Assembly: GCF_003344785.1 (NCBI RefSeq)
Contig: NZ_QPMK01000002.1
Coordinates: forward strand, 279,757 to 343,756
DNA from: Thalassococcus profundi
GTDB taxonomy: Bacteria; Pseudomonadota; Alphaproteobacteria; Rhodobacterales; Rhodobacteraceae
Direction of reading: 5' to 3'
DNA: 64,000 nucleotides
In this document: in pieces, positions 36,567 through 45,351 of the stretch
Layout: each line of letters starts with the position of its first letter
Numbering within the stretch: the first letter of the stretch is position 1
Notes under the pieces: model-generated
Databases searched by the model: none
What the model was told of the DNA's origin: nothing
What the model saw: the letters and a program-made list of their open reading frames with translations, nothing else
Made by a program: the position numbers and the translations under genes

Positions 36567-36830
36567 ATGCCGAATGGCACCGCCAAAGCAGTCTTTCGCA
36601 GCGCCGGTCCGGCGCTGTGGCTGGTCGGCTCGGCCGCAGCAGCGATGGTGACCTTGGCAGCCTTTATGCAAGGCGCCGATACGGTCGGGTCCATCACGGC
36701 CTTCGTGGCCGTCGGCTGTCTGCTCAGAACCTTCGGGGTCGGCGGAGGGAGCCGCCGGGACGACGATCCCACCAGCCACTCCGGCACGGGGTCGGGCGAC
36801 TGGCTAGCGGGCGGCGAAAACGATGACTGA
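36567..36830 (+). CDS. Small membrane protein of the AAA-ATPase cluster
   Basis: Protein of 87 residues with two adjacent helices (ALWLVGSAAAAMVTLAAFM and TVGSITAFVAVGCLLRTFGV) and a polar, Gly/Ser/Asp-rich C-terminal tail (SRRDDDPTSHSGTG). It resembles no family I know. The start four bases after the previous stop suggests coupling. I begin at MPNGTAKAV since the longer open frame lies inside the previous gene. It may anchor the coiled-coil protein at the membrane. Confidence 0.7.
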   Translation: MPNGTAKAVFRSAGPALWLVGSAAAAMVTLAAFMQGADTVGSITAFVAVGCLLRTFGVGGGSRRDDDPTSHSGTGSGDWLAGGENDD

Positions 36831-36914
36831 CCCCTGGCACGCTTCGGTGAGCGGCCGGGACACCCTGACGGTGCCCGGTCCCCGATGCTTGACGACGCAT
36901 GGACCGGAGATGAC

Positions 36915-38033
36915 ATGACCGACTTTTCCCGCGACCACGTCGGGCTGAGCGATCATTTCGCCTCGCGCCGCTACTTCGCCAAGTTCGAGGCGATCACGGC
37001 GCACCTGGGCCGGGTTGCCGCCGTGCTGCACACCGAAGACCGGCTGAGCAAGGAAGAGGTCAACGTGATCGCTCGCTACGTGCGCGGCCTGGCCTTCACC
37101 TTTCGCGCGCTGTCTCTGAAATACCTTCTGGTCGGACGCGACACAGGGCAGTTCTTCGGGTCACTGACCATGGACGATCACGAGTCCGGCTTCCCGGTCG
37201 CGTCGGAGCTGCTGGTCATGGCCAACGATGCCCAGCAGGCCGCGCGCCATCTGGATAGTCTGCCCGAGGCCAAGGCGCTGAAAGCACAGATGGTGGAGCA
37301 GATCGTCGGCGCCCAGACCATCCCCACCCGCCTGCAATACGCGCTGAGCCAGCGGCTCTACTACGAGGAACTGCGCATGGGGCAGCTCTTCTGGGCGCGC
37401 AACGATCCCGAGGCGCGCTGGCTCGAAGGGTCGCACCCGCGCACCCGCTACCTGCTGCACTGGGCGGTCTACGACAGCCAGGTCAACCTGCCGGTGATCT
37501 ACCTGATGGAGGTCGAGGACACCGGCCGCACCGCCCTGCCGGTGGACGAGCAGCGCTGGCCCGAGGTGCAGGCGCACCTGATGGGGCAGGCGCTGGGCGG
37601 GCTGAAGCTTCTGACCATCGCCAAGGCCTTCGACGAAGCTTTCGATGAGGTACACCCCAAGCGGCTGCGCCGCCTCCATCTGGGTCCGATGTACTCGCAC
37701 AGCTACACCCGGCAAAGCGGCCCGATCCGCGACGTGCTGGCCGAGGCGCACGCGCCCAAGGGCCAGGACTGGACGCTGGCCTTTACCCTGGAAGAGCTGG
37801 AAAGCGAGCGCGTCATCGAACAGCGCGCCGGATGGTTCGGCACGGTGCAGCGCGAGGTCTTCGCGCTCGATCCGTTCTCGGGCCGCAGCGCGGACACCGG
37901 CGCCACCCGTACAGACCGGATGATCGTCCTGCCTGAACGTCCCTTCCAGGTGCTGACCGAAAAGAACCCGCCCGGCTTCGCGACGGTGCGCAAATTCGTC
38001 GTGAGCCCGCAGGGCCGTGTTCTGGTGTATTGA
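36915..38033 (+). CDS. Conserved-looking protein of unknown function in the AAA-ATPase cluster
   Basis: Soluble protein of 372 residues without signal peptide or membrane segment. It reads as alpha-helical in the first 170 residues (RRYFAKFEAITAHLGRVAAV, SQRLYYEELRMGQLFWARN) and mixed alpha/beta later (VNLPVIYLMEVEDTG, PERPFQVLTEKNPPGFATV). No catalytic motif is evident, and I do not know the family. The ATG 36915 has GGAGA seven bases before it. It is 15 bases from the AAA ATPase gene, so a functional partner is likely. Confidence 0.8.
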   Translation: MTDFSRDHVGLSDHFASRRYFAKFEAITAHLGRVAAVLHTEDRLSKEEVNVIARYVRGLAFTFRALSLKYLLVGRDTGQFFGSLTMDDHESGFPVASELLVMANDAQQAARHLDSLPEAKALKAQMVEQIVGAQTIPTRLQYALSQRLYYEELRMGQLFWARNDPEARWLEGSHPRTRYLLHWAVYDSQVNLPVIYLMEVEDTGRTALPVDEQRWPEVQAHLMGQALGGLKLLTIAKAFDEAFDEVHPKRLRRLHLGPMYSHSYTRQSGPIRDVLAEAHAPKGQDWTLAFTLEELESERVIEQRAGWFGTVQREVFALDPFSGRSADTGATRTDRMIVLPERPFQVLTEKNPPGFATVRKFVVSPQGRVLVY

Positions 38034-38048
38034 AGAGGGCCGATTGAG

Positions 38049-39983
38049 ATGAGCGTGACCGCCGACCTGATGGAACTGCGCGAAGAGGATATCCGCAAGC
38101 ATTACGATGCGGCTGTGGCGCTGCTGAGCGGCTTCGACCACGCGCCGCGCATCGCCAAGGGCGGCGCCGCGGCGGCTCCCGAACGGTCGGCGGGGCTTGG
38201 CACGCGGCGGACCTTCCGGTCCACCACGCCGGGGCTGGTGACGCGCCAGACCGCGCGGCCCGAAGGCGTGCAGCTGCTGGCGCGGATCGAGGCGGCAGAG
38301 GGCGACGACCCGCTGGTGTCTCCGGTGCAAGCCAGCGTCATGTCGGCCCTGCGCCGCGCACTCTCCATCGCGCTCGCAGTGGGCGAGACCTTCTCGGATG
38401 CGACCGGCCTCGGCGATCTCAAGCGCGGCAACCTGCAAGGCACGCTCGCCGCCGACCGCAAGACCGAGTTCTCCGAACTGCTGAGCGCCGAGGCGCTGGC
38501 GGTGGCGCATGTCTTCGGCAATGCGCTGGCCTTCCTGCTGGGCCCGCAGACGTCGGAAACCTCGGTCGAGGTCGGCGAGGTCGAGGAGCTTTTGACCGAC
38601 AACGCCCAGCTGGCGCTGCACGGGGTCCTGTGGGAGCTGGACCAGGACATCGCCGCCCATGCCTCAGGCGACGCGCGGCTGGTGGCCACCGTCGCCGCCT
38701 TTGCCGAAGCGCTGATGGACAAGGCCGCCCTGCGCGCGCAGGGCGCCGCGCGCACCGGTGCCTTTACCGACGCGGGCTGGCGGGTGGAGGCGGACGATTT
38801 CACCATCCGCGGCTTCACCCCGGCGACCCGGGCGCGCGGCACGACCCTGACCATGCAGTTCAAGAAGCCGCACCAGGTCGTCGGCAACCACATCGCCAAG
38901 TACCAGGCGATGCGGCTGGCCAAGATGCTGATGGCCTACGACTTCGACCGCAAGCTGAACCCGTTCGCGGAACTGGGCGGTTTCAGCTTCACCTTCATGG
39001 GCGACGGCAAGCCGGGCACGGGCAAGACCACGCTGATCCAGATGATGGCGGGGATGATCCACGATTATTGCCAGGTGGCGGGCTACCCGTTCCGCTACCA
39101 GAACCTCAGCACCGACAACATCGACAGCTACCAGGGCAAGTCCGGCCAGAATGCCAAGGCCTTCATCGACACGATCCTCGATCCTGGCGTGATCGGCTTC
39201 GGCACCATCGACGACATCGACACGCTGGCGGGCAAGCGCGGCGACCGGCAGTCGAGCGCCGGGCAGCTGGAAATCACCTCGGTCCTGATGGAAAGCTTTG
39301 CCGGGGCCAACACGGTGGTGCGCGGGAACTGCACCTTCGGCATGTTCTCGAATTATCCCGAAAACGTGGACGACGCCCTGCGCCAGCGCGCCGGAGCGCG
39401 GTTCCTCGTCGATGGGCCGCAGACGCGCGAGGATTACATCGACATCCTGGCGCTGCTGATGGGCAAGAACCACGACATCCCGCTGGGCGATCACGCGCTT
39501 TACGAGGCGCAGGCGATCCAGAAGGCCGTCGCGGCCAGTTTCGCATCGCACGCACGTCCGCACGAGGCCGGGCTGCTGGAGGTCTTCGACCGGGTGCAAT
39601 CAAAGGTCGGAGAGCTGGACACCATCGCCAAACTGGGGACGTACCTGAAGGCGATCCAGGAGGCGGACGAACGGTTCACCGGTCGCGCGATCAAGAACAT
39701 CACCGACGCGGTGAAGGTCCGCGCGATGGATTTCGAACTGCCGGACGAATGGATGGAAAATCCGGACCTGTTCCTCTTCAAGAGCTACGACGAGAAGGCG
39801 GCGATGATCGCGGACCTGCGCAAGCCCATCACCGTGGAGATGGTGATCCAGGAGATCAACCGCTACGCGGACAGCGAATTCCGCTACGCCGACAAGTCCG
39901 ACGAAGCCGCCATCGACGCGATGGTGCGGGATTTCGGGCGGCAGGAAGAAGCGAAACGGCGCTACCTGGAGGGGAAAGGATGA
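38049..39983 (+). CDS. AAA family ATPase with a long N-terminal helical domain
   Basis: ATPase of 644 residues. A 300-residue helical N-terminal region is followed by the AAA core: Walker A GDGKPGTGKTT at 318-328, Walker B-like VIGFGTIDDID at 382-391 (Asp-Asp rather than Asp-Glu), sensor 1 N435 in GMFSNYPENVDDALRQRAGARF, with candidate arginine fingers at 445 and 447. A pore-loop-like NIDSYQGKSGQ sits between Walker A and B. The layout matches classic AAA remodelling ATPases, not MoxR. Its neighbours are coiled-coil and membrane proteins, so protein-complex or membrane remodelling is the plausible job (inference). Confidence 0.9.
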   Translation: MSVTADLMELREEDIRKHYDAAVALLSGFDHAPRIAKGGAAAAPERSAGLGTRRTFRSTTPGLVTRQTARPEGVQLLARIEAAEGDDPLVSPVQASVMSALRRALSIALAVGETFSDATGLGDLKRGNLQGTLAADRKTEFSELLSAEALAVAHVFGNALAFLLGPQTSETSVEVGEVEELLTDNAQLALHGVLWELDQDIAAHASGDARLVATVAAFAEALMDKAALRAQGAARTGAFTDAGWRVEADDFTIRGFTPATRARGTTLTMQFKKPHQVVGNHIAKYQAMRLAKMLMAYDFDRKLNPFAELGGFSFTFMGDGKPGTGKTTLIQMMAGMIHDYCQVAGYPFRYQNLSTDNIDSYQGKSGQNAKAFIDTILDPGVIGFGTIDDIDTLAGKRGDRQSSAGQLEITSVLMESFAGANTVVRGNCTFGMFSNYPENVDDALRQRAGARFLVDGPQTREDYIDILALLMGKNHDIPLGDHALYEAQAIQKAVAASFASHARPHEAGLLEVFDRVQSKVGELDTIAKLGTYLKAIQEADERFTGRAIKNITDAVKVRAMDFELPDEWMENPDLFLFKSYDEKAAMIADLRKPITVEMVIQEINRYADSEFRYADKSDEAAIDAMVRDFGRQEEAKRRYLEGKG

Positions 39984-40029
39984 GCGGCCCGCGTCGCCTC
40001 TGCTGCAGCGCGTGTGAGCGCCGGCGGGA

Positions 40030-40079
40030 GCGAGGGGCCAGCCCCTCGCGCTCCCCGGAGGTTTATTGGCAAGATGAAG
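40030..40079 (+). repeat. Dispersed hairpin-plus-core repeat, copy B
   Basis: A 9-bp hairpin (GCGAGGGGC 40030-40038 with GCCCCTCGC 40041-40049) precedes the same 27-base core (40053-40079) found before glcE at 22187-22213. It lies in the 274-base gap between the AAA ATPase and DUF6638 genes. The rest of that gap shows an open frame with no recognisable product. Confidence 0.8.
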
Positions 40080-40257
40080 GCGGGAGCGTCCGGAAAACGA
40101 CGAAGGCTTTGGTACGGGGGGCGTCGGAGTGCGCCTGTGGTCTCGGAACGCCGGTCTCGCGGTCCCGGCTGTGCGGCGGGAAGACATGGGCGGGCAATGC
40201 CGCGAGATCGCGCGCAGCTACGGGCGTCTTCCGTGGTGGTCACATGAAGGATGCGGC

Positions 40258-41604
40258 ATGAGACGCCTCATCGAAGCCGGCCTCATGTTCGGAAACCTCG
40301 TCAAGGTGGACAGCCCGGCGCTGGTGGAGCGCTACAACCGGGCGCTCATGCATCTGACAGGCAGGACCACGGCGCTGACGGAGTTTCACATCGACATCTC
40401 GGGGTATTCGCCCGAGGTGGGTGATGCGCTGGACGATCCGCTCTACCTCAACCACAACGGGGTGAACCGGCAGTTCATCCTGCTCACCACGCAACAGAAG
40501 ACCGCACCGCTCCTGGGGGCCAAGTTCTCCACCTCGCGCGGCATACTCCGGCAGTTCATCGAGGAGAACGAGCGCGAGCTCTTCGCCCTGACCGCGCGGG
40601 ACGCGGTGGCGGGAGAGCTCTTGAACTCGGTCTACGACGTCAGCGACCCGGCGCGGCTTTTCGACATTCACACCGTGAGGATCGAGGCCGACACGACGAC
40701 CGGCACCGTGCGTGAGGCGGACCGGCTGGCGCAGATGGTCGACCGGTTCATGACCGAAGAGGACGCCTGGTACGACGACGTGCTGATCGCCGACATGATC
40801 TCCCTGTCGAAAAAGACTGGCGACGTGGTGCGCAACCCGGTGCGGCTGAGCCAGATGGAATTCCGGCAGGAAAATTTCTGGACCGCGCATTTCGGCGGTC
40901 TCTACCTCTTTCGCACGCAGGCCGACCCGGCGCTGATCCGCACGGGCGACGACCCCGAACCGGGCACGCTGCCGATCGAGGCGATCGACATCACCGACCG
41001 CAACCGCGTCGCCCGGTTCCTCGACGCCAACGGCATGGCCGAACCCATCGTCAAGGCGCGCGGGCTCGATGCCGCGGCGATCCTGCGGCAGAAGATGGAT
41101 TTCATCGTCGTCGACGCGGCGCAGGATGCGGGCCTCGACCTCACCGGGGCCACACGGCGCGACATTCGCGGCCTCGCCCGGCGTCACGGCGACAGGCTGC
41201 CCGAGGCCTGGCACGGGCTGAACCGTTTGGTGGCCTGGGCCGAGGGCACCGGTCCCTGGCCGCAGATCAGCTCGGACCATCCGAGCTATTTCCTGAGCCT
41301 GCGGGCCGCGGACACGCCCGACAAGGACCTTGTGAACATGCTGCTGGCAGAGCTGGCGCCCTCAGACATCCGGCAGCTCTTCATCTGCCACAAGGACCTG
41401 TTCTACCGCCTCTACCGCGACTGGGGCGAAACCAAGAAGACATACGTGGTGGACTTTCTCACCCGCGAATATCAGGTGGACAAGGTGGGGGCCCGCCGCG
41501 CACTCTTTGGCCACGAGGCCGCAATGGCCGAACCCGAACCGGCCCCCGCCGCGCCCGAGGACCTGATCCGGCGCGTCGGCCCCTGGGGCGCCGTCAGGAG
41601 GTAG
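40258..41604 (+). CDS. DUF6638-type protein of unknown function
   Basis: Soluble protein of 448 residues that I believe belongs to DUF6638, a family I know only from alphaproteobacteria. The N-terminus MRRLIEAGLMFGNLVKVDSPALVERYNRAL and the middle HIDISGYSPEVGDALDD and NRQFILLTTQQKTAPLLGAKFS stand out, and the C-terminal third is helical (SDIRQLFICHKDLFYRLYRDW). AAGGA precedes the ATG at 40258. An upstream in-frame extension falls in repeat-bearing intergenic DNA. It is the cluster's second large protein without catalytic motifs. Confidence 0.82.
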   Translation: MRRLIEAGLMFGNLVKVDSPALVERYNRALMHLTGRTTALTEFHIDISGYSPEVGDALDDPLYLNHNGVNRQFILLTTQQKTAPLLGAKFSTSRGILRQFIEENERELFALTARDAVAGELLNSVYDVSDPARLFDIHTVRIEADTTTGTVREADRLAQMVDRFMTEEDAWYDDVLIADMISLSKKTGDVVRNPVRLSQMEFRQENFWTAHFGGLYLFRTQADPALIRTGDDPEPGTLPIEAIDITDRNRVARFLDANGMAEPIVKARGLDAAAILRQKMDFIVVDAAQDAGLDLTGATRRDIRGLARRHGDRLPEAWHGLNRLVAWAEGTGPWPQISSDHPSYFLSLRAADTPDKDLVNMLLAELAPSDIRQLFICHKDLFYRLYRDWGETKKTYVVDFLTREYQVDKVGARRALFGHEAAMAEPEPAPAAPEDLIRRVGPWGAVRR

Positions 41605-41608
41605 GAAC

Positions 41609-41875
41609 ATGTTTGCCTTGGCGCGGTTGTTTGTCGTGGCCTTCGTCGTTCTGACGATTGTCTATATCTGCGTGTCGCTCTATTCCCGCTCGGTGCGCCG
41701 CGGCAAGCTCGAGGCGGAATGGGACGAAGAGGGCATGACCGGCGACCGCGACGCCTTCATCCGGCAGGGCCTGAAGGAGTACGACAATTCGCTGCGTCGC
41801 AAGCTGATCCTGGGTGTGTATATCGTGCCCATGTGTCTGGTAGGTCTGATCATCTACCTGAACAATTTTCACTGA
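41609..41875 (+). CDS. Small two-helix membrane protein of the AAA-ATPase cluster
   Basis: Protein of 88 residues with an N-terminal helix (LFVVAFVVLTIVYICVSLY), a charged cytoplasmic loop of about 45 residues (SVRRGKLEAEWDEEGMTGDRD) and a second helix (LILGVYIVPMCLVGLIIYL). It is hairpin-like with both ends outside the cytoplasm or the reverse. No family is recognised beyond general similarity to small cation-transporter-like ORFs. AGGAGG lies seven bases upstream, and it starts four bases after the DUF6638 stop. Confidence 0.82.
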   Translation: MFALARLFVVAFVVLTIVYICVSLYSRSVRRGKLEAEWDEEGMTGDRDAFIRQGLKEYDNSLRRKLILGVYIVPMCLVGLIIYLNNFH

Positions 41876-41887
41876 GGGGGCCGGGTC

Positions 41888-42538
41888 ATGGTCTACGTCA
41901 AATGGGTCTTCATCATCGCCTTCTGGGTGCTGTTCGGGGCGTTCCTGCATTACACCCTGCCGCAGAAGGACATCGTGCGGATCACCGACACCTACCTGGA
42001 ACGGATCGACTTCGGCGAGAACTCGGTCTTCTGGGCCCATGCGGCGACGGGCGACAATCCGAACCAGACCAACCGCGACGTGTTCTTCATCCAGACCTTC
42101 CTGCCCGACAACAAGCCGATGATCTATCGCAACGAGGACACGGGCTGGGGCTGGCCGCCGTATTTCAAGTTCGACACGTCAAACCTGCAGGCCGAGGCGT
42201 CGGATCTGGAATCGAAATCCACCGGCGGCGCGGCGCAATGGGCGCTGATCCGCCACTACGGCTGGCGCAACGAATTCCTGTCGATCTATCCCAACGCCAT
42301 TTCCGTGCGCGCGGTGGACGGACCGGACGCCAGCAAGGGCATTCCCTGGATCAACATCCTCATCCTCACCACGCTCGCCGCGATGTTCTGGGCGGTCTGG
42401 GTGCGCTGGCGCCGGTTCCGGCAGGCACGCATCGACCCGGTGCTGGCGGACATGGGCGACAGCATCGAGGCGGGACGCGATTCCCTGGCGGCCCGGCGGG
42501 GGCGGTTCCGGCGTTGGCTGGACAGCTGGCGCGCCTGA
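41888..42538 (+). CDS. DUF1523 family membrane protein
   Basis: Protein of 216 residues with an N-terminal helix (WVFIIAFWVLFGAFLHYTL), a periplasm-facing domain of about 130 residues, and a second helix (INILILTTLAAMFWAVWV). The domain has the DUF1523 hallmarks RIDFGENSVFWAH, NRDVFFIQTFLPD and MIYRNEDTGWGWPPYFKFDTSNLQAEASD. Function is unknown. It closes the 35.5-42.5 kb co-directional cluster, 12 bases after the previous gene. Confidence 0.9.
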   Translation: MVYVKWVFIIAFWVLFGAFLHYTLPQKDIVRITDTYLERIDFGENSVFWAHAATGDNPNQTNRDVFFIQTFLPDNKPMIYRNEDTGWGWPPYFKFDTSNLQAEASDLESKSTGGAAQWALIRHYGWRNEFLSIYPNAISVRAVDGPDASKGIPWINILILTTLAAMFWAVWVRWRRFRQARIDPVLADMGDSIEAGRDSLAARRGRFRRWLDSWRA

Positions 42539-42654
42539 TACCCGCCCGATTGTTTCGTATTTGAGCCATAATATCCGCCAACTTGGCGGATACTCCCCAT
42601 ACCCGAGACTCCACGCGGCCTGCGCGGAGCAGGGTAACGAGGGGCGCGACGGTT

Positions 42655-43578
42655 ATGCTCATGATACTGGGTCTGGTTGGCACCGCGATCGCCGGCGGCA
42701 CGCTTGCAGCGATGCTCGACGGCGACAACACCATCTTCGGCACACGGGACAATGACGAGATCGACGCCGGCGGCGGCGACGATTTCGTGCAGGGCCGTCA
42801 TGGTCATGACGAGATCGACGGCGGCGACGGCAACGATACGCTCTTCGGGGCGCAGGGGCACGATACGCTCGATGGCGGCGACGGTGACGACGTGCTGCAC
42901 GGCGCCCAGAACAACGACGCCCTCACGGGCGGCGAGGGCAACGATTCGCTTTACGGCGGTGTCGCGCATGACACGCTGGACGGCGGGCCGGGCGACGACC
43001 TGGTGGACGGCCAGACCGGGCGCGACCTCGCGTTCGGCGGCGAGGGCCACGACACGATGGTGGGCGGTGCCGGGTTCGACACGATGTCGGGCGATGCGGG
43101 TGACGACCTGCTGATGGGCGATGCCTCGAACGACTGGCTGGACGGCGGCGCGGGCAACGACACGCTGGAGGGCGGAATCGAGCATGACACGCTGATCGGC
43201 GGCGACGGCATCGACGTGCTGCACGGCGAACGCGGCGACGACGTGCTGGCCGCGGGCGGGGGCGACCGGGCCACCGGGGGCGAGGGCCGCGACACCTTCG
43301 TGCGCGTGATCGACGACGGCCCCGAGGCCTGGTTCGAGGACTTCACCCCGGGCCAGGACACGCTGGTGGTGACCTATCCCGACGCGGCCGAGGTGCCGGA
43401 GTTCGGAGATCTCGATTTCAGCTACGATGACGAATTCGATGAAACCCGCGTGACGTTGAAGACCGACCTGGGCGATCGGCTGGTCTGCTACCTGCCGGGC
43501 GTCACCCCGTCGGACATCACCCCCGAGATGGTGGATTTCCTCAGCCAGTCCGAGGCAGCGGCGCTGCTGGCCGCCTGA
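42655..43578 (+). CDS. RTX-type calcium-binding repeat protein
   Basis: Protein of 307 residues. A short N-terminal membrane helix (MILGLVGTAIAGGTLAAML) is followed by about a dozen GGxGxD-like nonapeptide repeats (GGDGNDTLFGAQGHDTLDGG type) from about residue 30 to 210, which fold as a calcium beta-roll. The C-terminal 90 residues hold FEDFTPGQDTLVVTYPDA. I start at the ATG 42655. A TTG at 42583 would add 24 residues. The N-terminal helix implies membrane tethering or Sec export, though RTX proteins normally use type I secretion. Confidence 0.85.
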   Translation: MLMILGLVGTAIAGGTLAAMLDGDNTIFGTRDNDEIDAGGGDDFVQGRHGHDEIDGGDGNDTLFGAQGHDTLDGGDGDDVLHGAQNNDALTGGEGNDSLYGGVAHDTLDGGPGDDLVDGQTGRDLAFGGEGHDTMVGGAGFDTMSGDAGDDLLMGDASNDWLDGGAGNDTLEGGIEHDTLIGGDGIDVLHGERGDDVLAAGGGDRATGGEGRDTFVRVIDDGPEAWFEDFTPGQDTLVVTYPDAAEVPEFGDLDFSYDDEFDETRVTLKTDLGDRLVCYLPGVTPSDITPEMVDFLSQSEAAALLAA

Positions 43579-43580
43579 CT

Positions 43581-44453
43581 TTACCGCGCGCCGTAATAGA
43601 GGCCGACCACGTGCTCGGCCTCTGCAAAGAACAGCCAGCGCGACACCAGCACGCCGGCCACATGGCTCAGCACCGCCACCAGCGCCAGCAGGTGGCCGAA
43701 GGGTAGAAGCAGCAGCGCCACCGGCACCACCAGCATCAGGATCAGCGCGATAGCCCGCAGCTTGAGCGCATGGCGCCGGCCCACGACGAAGACCATCTCG
43801 CGCATCAGGTAATTGCTGCCGGTATGCGGCGGCTCAAAAGCGCGGACGGCCCCGCGCGACCCGAGCCCCGTGGCGGTGCCGATATCGGTGCCGGACTGGC
43901 TGAGCCGCCGGTCGCCCAGACACCACCAGGCCACCTGCACCGCCCCTGCCAAAAGCAGCAGCACCAGCGCCGTCGTGACCCGCCCGGCCAAAAGCGCCCC
44001 GCCCGCCAGAGACAGCGCGAGGAACAGCGCCGGGGTCAGCGGCATGTTCCAGCGCGGGACGGTTTTCAGCTGGGTGTAGATCATCGACGTGGTGAACACC
44101 GTACCGAGGCTCAACAGCGCGCCCAGCCAGCCGAGCGGCGCGACATGCCAGCCGCCCAGAACGAGGCAGGCGGCGTAAACCCCGATGATCGTCAACGTCG
44201 CCACCGCGCAGACCGCTTCGCGGCTGAGCCAGCTCGACCGCCATTGCGTGAATGCCTTGAGCGCACGTTCGGGATGGCCGAGATGCAGCGCCGAGGACAG
44301 CAGCCCGCCGACGGCCATCAGATAGGCGATGAGGAAGAAGACGAAACCGACCCAGCCGCTAGGTGGCGTCGGGTCGATGCCGAGCCAGAAGAGCAGCCCG
44401 AAACCCAGCCCCGAAAAGGTGGTGAAGGCAATGATCGACGGCGCCGGATGCAT
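43581..44453 (-). CDS. soeC: Sulfite dehydrogenase membrane anchor SoeC (DmsC-like)
   Basis: Membrane subunit of 290 residues with about eight helices, of the DmsC/NrfD anchor class. Landmarks are the opening PSIIAFTTFSGLGFGLLFW, LLSSALHLGHPERALKAFTQWRSSWLSREA (a typical DmsC motif) and RWLFFAEAEHVVGLYYG at the end. In SoeABC the anchor passes sulfite electrons to the quinone pool. It starts one base after soeB stops. It converges with the RTX gene, which ends two bases away. The assignment to SoeC rests on the xsc-linked context. DmsC is the alternative. Confidence 0.82.
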   Translation of the reverse strand: MHPAPSIIAFTTFSGLGFGLLFWLGIDPTPPSGWVGFVFFLIAYLMAVGGLLSSALHLGHPERALKAFTQWRSSWLSREAVCAVATLTIIGVYAACLVLGGWHVAPLGWLGALLSLGTVFTTSMIYTQLKTVPRWNMPLTPALFLALSLAGGALLAGRVTTALVLLLLAGAVQVAWWCLGDRRLSQSGTDIGTATGLGSRGAVRAFEPPHTGSNYLMREMVFVVGRRHALKLRAIALILMLVVPVALLLLPFGHLLALVAVLSHVAGVLVSRWLFFAEAEHVVGLYYGAR

Positions 44454-44454
44454 G

Positions 44455-45201
44455 TCAGAGCGTCTCCAGCGCGCGGTCGAGCCAGGCGAGGAAGCCGCGC
44501 GGCTCTTCGGCCACAGGTTCGAGGAACGGCGCCAGGACCGACTGGTCGGTCCAGCGGTCGCGGGGGCGCGGCGGCAGGTACTTGTTGACGGGTTTCGTGC
44601 CCTGTTCCGGCATCAGGTCCATGCCGCCGCGCTCCGCGACCAGCTGGCTGACCGCGCTGTCCGGATCGCCGAGATCGCCGAAGTGCCGCGCACCCGAGGG
44701 GCAGGTGCGCACGCAGGCGGGCACCCGGTCCTCTTCGGGCAGGTTGTCGTTGTAGATGCGGTCGACGCAGAGCGTGCATTTCTTCATAACGCCCTCGGCC
44801 GCATCCATCTCGCGCGCGCCGTAGGGACAGGCCCAGGCGCACAAGCCGCAGCCGATGCAGTCCGACTCATTCACCAGCACGATCCCGTCCTCGGTCCGCT
44901 TGTAGCTGGCGCCGGTGGGGCAGACGGTGACGCAGGGCGCGTCTTCGCAATGCAGGCAGGATTTCGGGAAATGCACCAGCTGGGCCGGGCCGGTCTCGGG
45001 CTGCACCTCGTAGCTGTGCACGCGGTTCAGGAAGGTGCCCGACGGATCGGCGCCGTAGGGCTCCTGGTCAGAGAGCGGCGCGCCGTAGTTTTCCGTGTTC
45101 CAGCCCTTGCAGCTGATGACGCAGGCATGACAGCCGACGCAGGTGTCGAGGTCGATGACAAGGCCCATCTTGCGGTCGGTGGTTTCGGGCAGATCGGTCA
45201 T
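44455..45201 (-). CDS. soeB: Sulfite dehydrogenase iron-sulfur subunit SoeB (DmsB-like)
   Basis: Electron-transfer subunit of 248 residues with four 4Fe-4S cluster motifs: CVGCHACVISC near the start, CLHCEDAPCVTVC, CIGCGLCAWACPYG, and CTLCVDR with CVRTC. It links the molybdopterin subunit to the membrane anchor. The ATG overlaps the stop of a 50-residue membrane ORF (ATGA), so both are translated from one mRNA. It faces the cytoplasm, because neither SoeA nor SoeB carries an export signal. Confidence 0.88.
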   Translation of the reverse strand: MTDLPETTDRKMGLVIDLDTCVGCHACVISCKGWNTENYGAPLSDQEPYGADPSGTFLNRVHSYEVQPETGPAQLVHFPKSCLHCEDAPCVTVCPTGASYKRTEDGIVLVNESDCIGCGLCAWACPYGAREMDAAEGVMKKCTLCVDRIYNDNLPEEDRVPACVRTCPSGARHFGDLGDPDSAVSQLVAERGGMDLMPEQGTKPVNKYLPPRPRDRWTDQSVLAPFLEPVAEEPRGFLAWLDRALETL

Positions 45202-45350
45202 GCGGAGCTCCGCGCCGGCTCCGCCGCGATCTGCGACACCGGCTCTTCGCGGGTCGGGTCCCAGCTGGCGACGAACCAGATGAAGGTGCCGAGCATCACC
45301 GCCACGAAAACCGCGATGGCCAGCAGGGTGCGTTTCATCGCGCGGGTCAT
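45198..45350 (-). CDS. Small single-helix membrane protein between soeA and soeB
   Basis: Open frame of 50 residues: MTRAMKRTLLAIAVF at the start, one hydrophobic helix (TLLAIAVFVAVMLGTFIWFV) and a polar C-terminus WDPTREEPVSQ. It is a plausible accessory or anchor, similar in size to small subunits in other respiratory complexes, but no family is recognised. The stop overlaps the soeB start by four bases. Its own start lies inside the left copy of a 10-base direct repeat that flanks a hairpin insertion. Confidence 0.7.
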   Translation of the reverse strand: MTRAMKRTLLAIAVFVAVMLGTFIWFVASWDPTREEPVSQIAAEPARSSA

Positions 45351-45351
45351 G

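Noticed and set aside
40014..40247. 77-codon frame through repeat copy B
   Set aside because: It starts before the repeat and translates the hairpin. The product is Arg-rich and low-complexity, so I treat it as intergenic.
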